A DNA stretch of 64,000 bases from Clostridia bacterium (GTDB lineage Bacteria; Bacillota; Clostridia; Oscillospirales; Acutalibacteraceae), in NCBI GenBank assembly GCA_900766585.1, contig CAAFVV010000037.1, positions 22,560-86,559 of the forward strand. The letters are read 5' to 3'. Shown piece by piece: positions 42,083 to 50,314 of this stretch. The translations under genes and the position numbers were made by a program. A model generated the notes under the pieces. That model ran no database searches, was not told where the DNA came from, and worked only from the letters and a program-made list of their open reading frames with translations. How positions within the stretch are numbered: the first letter of the stretch is position 1; every line of letters starts with the position of its first letter.

Positions 42083-44910
42083 GCCGATGCTCCTTCCCGG
42101 GCAATGCCCAATTCTCGGTTTTTGCGGGCGATCTCCTTGTTGATCGCGGCGGCATAATGCTCGATGACCTGCCACTGGTTGCCCGTTTTAAAGACCACGC
42201 TGCGAAACGCGTTGTTCAGATTGCGGGAGACATAATAGCTGCTCGGAATGGAGGGAATATCCCAGACGGATTCCCACTGCGTGCGTATCGCCTGATATTC
42301 CTCCCTGCTCCACGAGAGCGCACCGACGGCAGCCGAGACCGCGGAATTATATCGCGCAGCCGGCCCCATAACCGCCTCGAGGTCGAGTGAATAGCGCGTC
42401 TGCACCGCCTCGGTCGTCCACCAGTTCAAAAAGGCAAAGGCGGATTTCTTATCCTCAGTGCTCTTCATCAAGATCGCCGCCGTGCCGGTCGCACTCTCCG
42501 ACCGGTCGAGCGTGCCGTCCTCCCGCTTTGTCCCCGGGATCTGCGTGATCGTCCAGAGTCCGCGGATCTCGGGCGCGGCAACCGCCAGCTGATTGTAGAG
42601 CGTGTAGTCCGCGATCAGCAGCGGCATGACGCCGCTGCGGAAATAGCTGAACGCATCGTAGGACACCGCCGCGTCATATTCGGAATAAAATCCCGTCCAG
42701 CGGCGGAAAGCATCCAAAACCTCCGGCGTGTCGAACGCCACGGCGGAGAGGTCGTCGGTGTAAAACTGTCCGCCGTTTTGCAGGATCAGCGTTTCAAACA
42801 GCGAATAGGTGCCGTTCTGCCCGACGCCGACCTCCATATTTTCCCGCTGGATCACGGTCTGCGCCTTGGTCAGCTCATCCCACGTCTGCGGGATGGACAG
42901 GTTAAGCTCCGCAAAGATGTCCGTCCGGATGAACATGACGTTAAACCCCTGCGAGCAGGGCAGCGCCCAGACGCCGCCGTCAAAGGTATACGGCACCATG
43001 GCAGAGGGATAAAACCGCGAGGTAATTTGTTCATAGCCGTCATAGGCGGAGAGATCCTCCAGTGCGCCGCGTGCCGCCAGATTCACCGGCAGCGTCTTTT
43101 CCACAAACAGCGCAATGTCCGGTCCCTTGTGGGCAAGCGTCGCCTGCAGCAGCGTGGCGGAATCGCCCACAAGGCTTAAATGCACGCCGATCCCGCTCTC
43201 TGAGGTGAAATCGTCGATGAGCCGCCGCAGAATGTTCGCCTGGTCGCGGCCGGTGGATGCCCAGACGGTCACATGTCCGCCTTCCTTTTCCGCATCGCCG
43301 CCGACAGCGTTATAGTCGATCAGAAACGAGCCGATCAGCGCCGAAAATTCATAGGAAAGCTGGGCAAAAAAGCCCGCCTTTGCCGGGCGCATCGTCTGTT
43401 CGGATGAAAACAGCACCAGGGTGTCCATAGTTAGCTTTTGCCCGGTCATCTCGAGAATCTGGGTGCCGAGCGTGCTGATATTTGTGCGGAAGTTGTTCAG
43501 ATCCACGGCGATACGCCGCTCATTCTTCAAAAACAGCTCCACCTGCCGCAGAAGATCCTCTACCGTGGAGAGGGAGGAACCGGAGGTGTCCATCTCGGCG
43601 GACAGGCGGGACAGCTCGGCAGACATCCGGTCGCGAACCGCCGAAAGCCGCTCGCGCAGATCGGGAAGCTCTGCCGAAAAATTATAGTCGCGGTAAATAT
43701 CGGGACTCAGCCCCGTCACCATCGTAATACGGCGGCAAAGCTGATTTAACTCCTCCACAATGTCCTGAAGCGTGCGCAGCGCGGCGGCGAAGCGTCCGGT
43801 CGTCACCTCAAGCCGAAATGTATGCTCACCCGCCGTCAGATAAAACTGCCACGGTGTGTCGCCGCCCAGCACATAGTTGTACCAGCCGACCGCATACGGA
43901 AATTCGACGTATTCCGCCTCGGCAAAGGGCACCTTGCCGTCCACATACAGCCGCCTTGTGCTCACCATACCGCGGTTGCCGTCCTGCATCACCCGCATGC
44001 CGATCTGATACAGACCATCCGTCGGAACGTTGACTGTCCATTCCAGCCAGTCGCCCGGCTCCGACGAGGAGATGACGTTCAGCCGCGTATACGACGGGTC
44101 GGCGGGAGAGGTGGCGGCGCTGGCGCGGTCCGTATCGGGATACAGCGCTGCACCGGACTTTCGTCCCGCCTGCTCCGCCTCATATTCCACCGCCTGTCCC
44201 GAGGGGGCATAGCCCTTTTCTTCATAGGCCGCCGCGATCTCGCGATAGAAGGGCAGCGTCTCCTTCGGCGCAAGCGTCACGCACTCCAGTGCCAGCTCGC
44301 CCTGTGTCACCGCCAAGCTGAGCGTATGCGCGCCCTTTTCGAGATACAGCGCAAACGGCTCGGCATGGTAGCCGGAATCGTCCCAGAGCGGGGATTCCCA
44401 CCACTGTGCCACGGCAAGCTGCTCCGGCCGCAGATCGTTGCCGGAGCCGTCCCGACGGCTCTCCCCGTTGACAAATACGCGGGAGAGCTGTACGGCAGCC
44501 GCCTCGGAAAACGGCACGGCACCGTCAAGTGTCCACTGCGTGATCAGCTCGGTCGAAGCGCCCTCCGACAGCGGGCAATATGATACTGTCAGGCGGTACC
44601 AGCCCGACGCGGGTACCGAAAAGGTCAGCGCGAGCGCCGCAGTCCCTTCGTTCAGCCGCACGGCGGCGCGCCCCTCGACCGTTTCCGCCGCCGACGGCCG
44701 CAGGGTGATCGGCTGCGCGTCCGACGGCTCCTCACCGCCGTGCGCCTCCAGATACGCCGTATAGTCAGACGGAGCCGCCTGCGGCTTTTCCTGCTCTGCG
44801 GTCTGCGCAGACTGCGGCTCCGCCTTCACCCGACTCGCTGCCGGCAGACATCCCGCCCACAGCAGGGCGCACAGGCAGACGCACAGGCCACGCGTCATTT
44901 TTTTGACCAT
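42079..44910 (-). CDS. Solute-binding lipoprotein fused to two carbohydrate-binding-like domains
   Basis: This 943-residue protein has a lipoprotein signal (CLCALLWAGC). Two beta-sandwich regions follow (about 60-230 and 240-400) that look like CBM6/35-type modules: ALTFSVPASGWYRLTVSY and GDWLEWTVNVPTDGLYQIGM, each followed by LTAGEHTFRLEV or LEKGAHTLSLAV. A helical, probably coiled-coil stretch comes next (about 400-530). The C-terminal family-1 sugar-binding domain (about 590-940) has GGHVTVWASTGRDQANILR, FDGGVWALPCSQGFNVMF and ATGTAAILMKSTEDKKSAF. ATG 44910 lies 7 bases after AGGAG; an ATG at 44916 is too close to that RBS. It is coupled to permease pair B. Ordinary sugar-binding proteins are about half this length. 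Confidence 0.88.
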   Translation of the reverse strand: MVKKMTRGLCVCLCALLWAGCLPAASRVKAEPQSAQTAEQEKPQAAPSDYTAYLEAHGGEEPSDAQPITLRPSAAETVEGRAAVRLNEGTAALALTFSVPASGWYRLTVSYCPLSEGASTELITQWTLDGAVPFSEAAAVQLSRVFVNGESRRDGSGNDLRPEQLAVAQWWESPLWDDSGYHAEPFALYLEKGAHTLSLAVTQGELALECVTLAPKETLPFYREIAAAYEEKGYAPSGQAVEYEAEQAGRKSGAALYPDTDRASAATSPADPSYTRLNVISSSEPGDWLEWTVNVPTDGLYQIGMRVMQDGNRGMVSTRRLYVDGKVPFAEAEYVEFPYAVGWYNYVLGGDTPWQFYLTAGEHTFRLEVTTGRFAAALRTLQDIVEELNQLCRRITMVTGLSPDIYRDYNFSAELPDLRERLSAVRDRMSAELSRLSAEMDTSGSSLSTVEDLLRQVELFLKNERRIAVDLNNFRTNISTLGTQILEMTGQKLTMDTLVLFSSEQTMRPAKAGFFAQLSYEFSALIGSFLIDYNAVGGDAEKEGGHVTVWASTGRDQANILRRLIDDFTSESGIGVHLSLVGDSATLLQATLAHKGPDIALFVEKTLPVNLAARGALEDLSAYDGYEQITSRFYPSAMVPYTFDGGVWALPCSQGFNVMFIRTDIFAELNLSIPQTWDELTKAQTVIQRENMEVGVGQNGTYSLFETLILQNGGQFYTDDLSAVAFDTPEVLDAFRRWTGFYSEYDAAVSYDAFSYFRSGVMPLLIADYTLYNQLAVAAPEIRGLWTITQIPGTKREDGTLDRSESATGTAAILMKSTEDKKSAFAFLNWWTTEAVQTRYSLDLEAVMGPAARYNSAVSAAVGALSWSREEYQAIRTQWESVWDIPSIPSSYYVSRNLNNAFRSVVFKTGNQWQVIEHYAAAINKEIARKNRELGIAREGASA

Positions 44911-44948
44911 ATCCATACTCCTTTCGCCGGGCAGCTGCCGCATATCGC

Positions 44949-46748
44949 TTATTTGCGCCGGCGGATGATCCACCACACACCAGCGCCGACCGCAGCCAGC
45001 AGCGCGATCCCGCCGCCGATCCAAAGTCCGGCGGCAGAGGACGACTTTTGCGCGGTATCGGCAGACTCAGCCGCCGTCGTCACCGTCGGCTCCTCCCCGC
45101 CCGGCGCCGTCTCACCCGGTTTTGTTTCCGTGCCGCTGCTTTCCGTCACCGCCGGTTCCGCACCGGCAGCCGCAGATGATACCGCGCTGCCAGTGGTGCC
45201 GTTTGTGCGCACAGAGGTTTTGGCCGTTTGGCTGCCCGGCTTTTTTGTCGTTGTCTGCCGGCCGGATGCCGCCGTCGTTTTGCCGGGGATCACGCAGCCG
45301 GTATACGCGGGGTTTTCGGCCGTGTTTTTGCCCAAAAACAGCTCGCGGATTGTGTCCTCCTGCCCGAAGCCGTTCGGACAGCCGTCCGACGGCGTGTTGG
45401 CGCGGTAATCCTTGGTCACGGTCAGCGTCAGCGTCGTTCCGTCCACGGTATACGCCGTTTTCTCCTCCTCGAGATAATTCAGGACGTAATCCAGATTGTC
45501 GATGTCGGCAATTTTATAGGTCAGGGTCGGCTTGTCGGTCAGCACCCGTCGGCAGGAGGGCTGGAGAAAATACTGCTGCCGCCCCTTGCTGTCGAGGTCG
45601 TGGGTGGTCAGAAAGCTCTGGCACTCCCGCAGGAACTGATCCCGATACCACTTCGGCTGCATGGCAAACCAGGTGATGTCGTCATAGCCCCAGTTGTAAA
45701 AAGCGTTTTTCGTCGCGACGCCGGGGTTGCCGTTGCCGCCGTAGTTGTCAAATTCCAGTATCGTATAGTTGTGCTCGATCGTAAAACCGAGCGGATGCTC
45801 ACCGCCGTCCGAGCGTCCGATCCACTGCAGCCAGCAGTCATGATAGTCGGCGATCTCGCACTGATAGGCGCCGTCTTTATATTCCGTCTCGTTCGGCACG
45901 ATCCCCGCCGCCTGGATATCGCAGATTAAGCGGTTGCCGATCTTCATGCCGCCGGAGTCGATCGCCGTATGGCAGTCAAACAGCACCAGACCGCGGCGTC
46001 CTTTTACCTCGGCATAGGTGCGCGCTAAAGTCGTGATCCTGTCCCAGTGGACAAAATTGCGGCTGTCGTTCGACGCCATCAGCTCCGCCTGCCCCAGATG
46101 CACCGACTCATAGCCTGCGTCGATATAGCGCGTGATCTGCCAGTAGAAATACATCTGCGTCTCGGTCTTGGTCACATTCGGCACGGCGGAGGAATCATTG
46201 CCCCAGTAGTTGTTGGAGGCGGCAAATTTGCCGCTCGTATACACCATGTCGTCATAGCGGAAATTGCGCTTTTCCACGGGAAGTCCGAACGCCTCGAACA
46301 CGTGCGCCGGAATGGGCGTGTTGTTGACCGTGCCCTTGTAGATGATCTCAAATACGCCCGCCTGAAGAATGATCTCGGGATCCGCCTTATGTACACGGTC
46401 TGCGCGCTCCTTGGCGGTGCGGTAATGCTGCTCGACCTGCGCATAGGACATGTTGCCGCCCCAGGAATAATAGGCGGAGCGTCCGACAAATTTCGCGCCG
46501 ATCCGCCGGATCATGCGCAGATCCTCCTCAAAGATCGGGTCGGGCTGGGTATTCTCCACACAGAAGCCCGCCAGCGTCACCGCGCGGGAGCAATAGGCGC
46601 GCAGGGTATCCTGCGACATTTTGCCGCCCGAAAAGGCAAAGGGTGTGGCTGCCGCCGCACCGCCCGCGCCGGACAGCGCGGAAAGCAGCATGGTCCCTAT
46701 CATACCGATCACCAATATCCACCTCTTTTTTCCGTTTCGCCGTTTCAT
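44949..46748 (-). CDS. Unrecognised locus-specific family, member 3: secreted, membrane-anchored, putative hydrolase
   Basis: This 599-residue protein has a signal peptide after a basic MKRRNGKKRW start and the shared module (about 35-480). A Thr/Ser/Pro/Glu-rich linker and a C-terminal membrane helix with basic tail follow (GLWIGGGIALLAAVGAGVWW then RRRK). Module blocks are KFVGRAAYYSW, DPEIILQAGVFEI, QITRYIDAGYESVHLGQAE, RRGLVLFDCH, HPLGFTIE, ILEFDNYGGNG, WGYDDITWFAMQP and SDGCPNGFGQEDTIRELFLG. It is closest to the next gene upstream (46745-48610), which it overlaps by 4 bases, so the two look like a tandem duplication. AAAGGA precedes the start. Enzyme activity is inferred only from the barrel-like pattern and the context. 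Confidence 0.82.
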   Translation of the reverse strand: MKRRNGKKRWILVIGMIGTMLLSALSGAGGAAAATPFAFSGGKMSQDTLRAYCSRAVTLAGFCVENTQPDPIFEEDLRMIRRIGAKFVGRSAYYSWGGNMSYAQVEQHYRTAKERADRVHKADPEIILQAGVFEIIYKGTVNNTPIPAHVFEAFGLPVEKRNFRYDDMVYTSGKFAASNNYWGNDSSAVPNVTKTETQMYFYWQITRYIDAGYESVHLGQAELMASNDSRNFVHWDRITTLARTYAEVKGRRGLVLFDCHTAIDSGGMKIGNRLICDIQAAGIVPNETEYKDGAYQCEIADYHDCWLQWIGRSDGGEHPLGFTIEHNYTILEFDNYGGNGNPGVATKNAFYNWGYDDITWFAMQPKWYRDQFLRECQSFLTTHDLDSKGRQQYFLQPSCRRVLTDKPTLTYKIADIDNLDYVLNYLEEEKTAYTVDGTTLTLTVTKDYRANTPSDGCPNGFGQEDTIRELFLGKNTAENPAYTGCVIPGKTTAASGRQTTTKKPGSQTAKTSVRTNGTTGSAVSSAAAGAEPAVTESSGTETKPGETAPGGEEPTVTTAAESADTAQKSSSAAGLWIGGGIALLAAVGAGVWWIIRRRK

Positions 46749-48610
46749 ACTCTTTGTCCTTTCTTTCGGATGAGCCATACCGCGGCTGCTGCAGCAGCCA
46801 AAACGGGGAGCGGCAGCAGCCACACCCACCACGGCGCGGAGAAACCGGCAGGATCATCGGCTTTGCTGTCCGCTGCCGACGACACCGCATCGGCTGTCGC
46901 CGGGGCGGTCGGATTGGCGGTGCCGTTATCAACGCTTACCTCACCGTCCGCCGACGGCTCAACGTTCGCGTTTGTCGTCCCGCCGCCTGCCGCCGAGCTG
47001 ACTGCCGGTGTGCTCTCCTGCCCGCCGGAGCTTGCGCTGTCCGGCTTGGCGGCGGTGGTCACGGCGCTGCCGCCCGCTTTTTTCGTCGTGGTCGTCGCGG
47101 CAGTGCCGCCATGGTTCATGGCGGATTTTTTCTCGATGCCGTGATCAAACAGCGCCTTGTCCACTGTTTTCCCCGCCATGATGGCACGGATGACCGCCTC
47201 CTGATTGGAGCCGGTCGGGCAGTCGTCCGACTGGTTGTTGGCGCGGTAGGAGCCGGAGCGTCCGATCGTGAAGGTGATCAGCTTGCGGATGCTGTCGATC
47301 GTGAAGGTCACGCTCCGTTCCCCCTCCGCCGCTGCCATCATCCGCTCAAGATCGGTCCCCGCCGTCTGATAATAGATGCGCTTGACATCAGCGGTCAACA
47401 CGCGGCGCAGGGAGAACTGGATGAAACAGATCTGCTCGCCGCCCGCACCGACCACATCGGCGTCCGTCGCCAGATACTGCTGGGTCTCCGCCAAAAACTG
47501 ATTGCGGTACCACTCCGGCTGGAGGGCAAACCACGTCACATCGTCATAGCCCCAGTTATAGAAGGCGTACGGTGTCGCCATCCCGGGCTTGCCGTTTCCT
47601 CCGTAATTGTCAAATTCCAAAATCGTGTACTGCCGGTCGCAGGTAAACCCGAGCGGGTGCTTGCCGCCCGGCGCGCGGCCGAGCCACGAGATCGCATTCT
47701 TTTTATAGTGGAGCACCTCGCATTTGAGCGCACCGTCCTCTGCCTTGGTCTCGTTCGGCACGATACCGGCGGCAAAAACATCCATGATCAACCGGTCGCC
47801 GATCTTCAGCTGTTCGCCGAGCGACACGTGGCAGTCAAACAGCACCACACCGCGGCGGGCATGGGATTTCGCATAGCTGCGCGCCAGCGTCGTCACGCGG
47901 TCCCATCCGCTGTAATTATTTGCATTGTGATCCGCCATCATGCCCGCCTGTCCCAGATGCACAGACTCAAAGCCCGCGTCGATATAGCGCGTGATCTGCC
48001 AGTAAAAGTACATCTGCGTTTCGAGCTTGGTGATATTCGGCACGCAGGACTCAAGATTGCCCCATTGCTTTTTGGAATAGGCATACTGCCCGCTCTCCCA
48101 GATCATATCGTCAAAGCGGAAGTTGCGCTTTTCCGCCGGAAGCCCGAACGCCTCAAACACATAGGCGGGGATCGCGATGCCGTTGACCGTGGTCTTATAG
48201 GCGATCTCAAACACGCCTGCCTGCAAGATCAGCTCGCTGTCCGCCTTATGTGCGGCGGCAGCGCGCGATTTTGCCAGAGAAAAATGCTCCTCCACCTGCT
48301 TTTGCGACAGCACACCGCTCCAGGAATAGTACGCCGCGCGCCCGATGAATTTTGCGCCGATCGACCGGATCATGCGCAGATCCTCGTCAAATTTGTCATC
48401 TGCCGCAAGTCCTTCGGCACAGAAGCCGGACAACGTGACGGCATGGGCGCAGTAGCTGCGCAGCACCTTTTGGGACATACTGCCCGAGAAGGTGAAGGAG
48501 CGGCTGTCGGCGATGGTGGACGAAGCAGCAGACACCCGGCCCGCCGATACACCGCAAAATGCAGTAATCAGCAGCAAAAGTGCCAGACAAAACGATAGCC
48601 TGCGTTTCAT
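46745..48610 (-). CDS. Unrecognised locus-specific family, member 2: secreted, membrane-anchored, putative hydrolase
   Basis: This 621-residue protein has a signal peptide (LSFCLALLLLITAFCGVSAG), the shared module (about 35-480), an extended Ala/Ser/Thr-rich linker of about 110 residues, and a C-terminal anchor (WWVWLLPLPVLAAAAAAVW then RKKGQR). Module blocks include FTFSGSMSQKVLRSYC, KFIGRAAYYSWSG, ELILQAGVFEI, RRGVVLFDCH, ILEFDNYGGNG, WGYDDVTWFALQP and SDDCPTGSNQEAVIRAIMAG. An RBS of GGGAGG precedes the ATG. A hairpin lies in the 83-base gap to the upstream binding-protein gene. Confidence 0.82.
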   Translation of the reverse strand: MKRRLSFCLALLLLITAFCGVSAGRVSAASSTIADSRSFTFSGSMSQKVLRSYCAHAVTLSGFCAEGLAADDKFDEDLRMIRSIGAKFIGRAAYYSWSGVLSQKQVEEHFSLAKSRAAAAHKADSELILQAGVFEIAYKTTVNGIAIPAYVFEAFGLPAEKRNFRFDDMIWESGQYAYSKKQWGNLESCVPNITKLETQMYFYWQITRYIDAGFESVHLGQAGMMADHNANNYSGWDRVTTLARSYAKSHARRGVVLFDCHVSLGEQLKIGDRLIMDVFAAGIVPNETKAEDGALKCEVLHYKKNAISWLGRAPGGKHPLGFTCDRQYTILEFDNYGGNGKPGMATPYAFYNWGYDDVTWFALQPEWYRNQFLAETQQYLATDADVVGAGGEQICFIQFSLRRVLTADVKRIYYQTAGTDLERMMAAAEGERSVTFTIDSIRKLITFTIGRSGSYRANNQSDDCPTGSNQEAVIRAIMAGKTVDKALFDHGIEKKSAMNHGGTAATTTTKKAGGSAVTTAAKPDSASSGGQESTPAVSSAAGGGTTNANVEPSADGEVSVDNGTANPTAPATADAVSSAADSKADDPAGFSAPWWVWLLPLPVLAAAAAAVWLIRKKGQRV

Positions 48611-48651
48611 ACGGATTCCTCCCTTTAATCCCTTCGCGGGACACTCGCCCG

Positions 48652-48684
48652 AAAAGGCGTCCGCCCGGCTGGCGGACGCCTTTT
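48652..48684 (-). terminator. Hairpin between binding-protein gene and downstream genes
   Basis: AAAAGGCGTCCGCC pairs perfectly with GGCGGACGCCTTTT (14 bp) around a five-base loop. On the minus strand the stem ends in only four T residues, so it is likely a leaky terminator that lets the binding protein be made in excess of downstream products. Confidence 0.6.
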
Positions 48685-48693
48685 TTCAAAGCG

Positions 48694-50247
48694 TTATTCC
48701 TTCGACAGAGCCTCCATGATCTTCGGCTCCCACTCCGCGACCGTCGCGGACCAGCTGGTGCCCTCTTGGACAGGACCGCCGTAGATATCCCAGTACTCGA
48801 TCGTACCGGACAGACGCCTAAACTGCTGCGGCACGATCGTCACAACGGAATTGGCATAATCATTGCAGTACTTCTGATCGGCAGGGTATTCTTTATCCGC
48901 AGCGGCATCCACATTCAGATTGAGTATGCTGAGTGCACGAACCGCTGTGGCAAGCGCCATACCCGCATCGGGATTCTTCGCTCCGTTGCAGATGAGCCAG
49001 CCGTCCACGGTACCACCGATATAATAGGTTTTACTCTCGGTATAGCGCGGAATCGGCACATAGCGCAGCGTACCCTTGTTAAACTCGTCGTTGGTAAACT
49101 CCAGTCCCGGAGATTCTGCCGTCACGAACATTGCCACACGACCGGATGTCACCATACTGCGCATAGTGGTCATATCCTTTTCGGTTGTCTGCACATATTT
49201 ATTACCCGTGTCACCGAGCTTGCGCAGATATTCAATGCTCGCCGCAATGGTCTTATCGTTCAGGTTCGAGATCCACTTGCCGTTTTTATACTCGATCAGA
49301 TCCTTGCCACCGCCGAACAGAAACGGCTCATAATAGTGGAACGAAATGCCCCATGTGCTTTTCGAGGCATCCGTGGCGTTCAGCCGGGTCAGCTTTTTCG
49401 CATATTCCTCAAATTTGGCATATGTCCATTCATCCTTATACAAAAGGTCCCGCGGATCGGTCAGTCCGGCGTTTTTGAATACCTTGGGGTTATAGATAAC
49501 GGAGCCGCCGGAATAGGCGCTGGACACGGCGACGTAGTTCTTGCCGTTGAGCTTCAGCCCGTCCATCGTACCCTTGACTCCCTCCCAGAAGCCGGCGGAG
49601 AGGTCGGTCAGCCCGTCGATCGGCCGGGCAAGCCCCTTGTTGATCAGCGTAGGCCAACTCTCCTCGGGCTTGATATAGACAGCGTCCGGAGACTGCTTTG
49701 CATTCTTCCAGATGGCGAGCTTAGACGCCTTCATCGACGGAGACGCAGTCTTATACTCGATCGTGATCTCCTTTTTGGGGTCATAGCAGGCGCGGAACGC
49801 TTTTTCCCACGATTCCACCCAGCTGCTCTTCGGATCCCAGTCGATGCAGAGCACGAGCTTTTTGTCGGGATCGAGAGAGAATTTCGGCAGCGTAATCGGT
49901 TTTTTCGTAACGGTCGTGCCAATTGTCGGCGCGCCGCTCGGACGGGTCGCCCTCGTCTGGGTAGCCAGCGAGCTGTTATCCTTGCCGTTTGACTCCCCGG
50001 GTGCTTTTGTTCCCGGCGTCGTGGCATTGTCCTCGCTCTCATCAGGCGTGGCGGTCGTGCCGATCAGCATGGAGCCGGAGTCATCCTCACCACTCTCGTC
50101 GGCGGGAACAGAATCCTCTGCCGATGCCGTATCCGACGCCGTGGACGGCTCGGATGTGCCGCTCTCGGCGGGATCCTTTGTGCACCCCGCCAGCGAGGCG
50201 GTCAGCAGCAGAAAGGCCAGTGCGCATACCCATAAGCGTTTTTTCAT
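48694..50247 (-). CDS. Sugar ABC transporter substrate-binding lipoprotein (family 1)
   Basis: This 517-residue protein has a lipoprotein signal (LLLTASLAGC), a Ser/Thr/Glu/Asp-rich linker of about 90 residues, and a family-1 extracellular solute-binding domain. Features include LVLCIDWDPKSSWVESWEKA, YVAVSSAYSGGSVIYNPKVF, TWGISFHYYEPFLFGGGKDL and DGWLICNGAKNPDAGMALAT. It has no neighbouring permease; pair A at 34052-35953 lacks its own binding protein and is the probable partner (inference). An AAAGGAG site lies upstream of the ATG. Confidence 0.9.
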   Translation of the reverse strand: MKKRLWVCALAFLLLTASLAGCTKDPAESGTSEPSTASDTASAEDSVPADESGEDDSGSMLIGTTATPDESEDNATTPGTKAPGESNGKDNSSLATQTRATRPSGAPTIGTTVTKKPITLPKFSLDPDKKLVLCIDWDPKSSWVESWEKAFRACYDPKKEITIEYKTASPSMKASKLAIWKNAKQSPDAVYIKPEESWPTLINKGLARPIDGLTDLSAGFWEGVKGTMDGLKLNGKNYVAVSSAYSGGSVIYNPKVFKNAGLTDPRDLLYKDEWTYAKFEEYAKKLTRLNATDASKSTWGISFHYYEPFLFGGGKDLIEYKNGKWISNLNDKTIAASIEYLRKLGDTGNKYVQTTEKDMTTMRSMVTSGRVAMFVTAESPGLEFTNDEFNKGTLRYVPIPRYTESKTYYIGGTVDGWLICNGAKNPDAGMALATAVRALSILNLNVDAAADKEYPADQKYCNDYANSVVTIVPQQFRRLSGTIEYWDIYGGPVQEGTSWSATVAEWEPKIMEALSKE

Positions 50248-50314
50248 AGCGTTCTCCTTTCTTCCCCCCGCGCACGCCCTTGGCCGGGCATACGCGAGGG
50301 GGTTCAGCGTTCTC

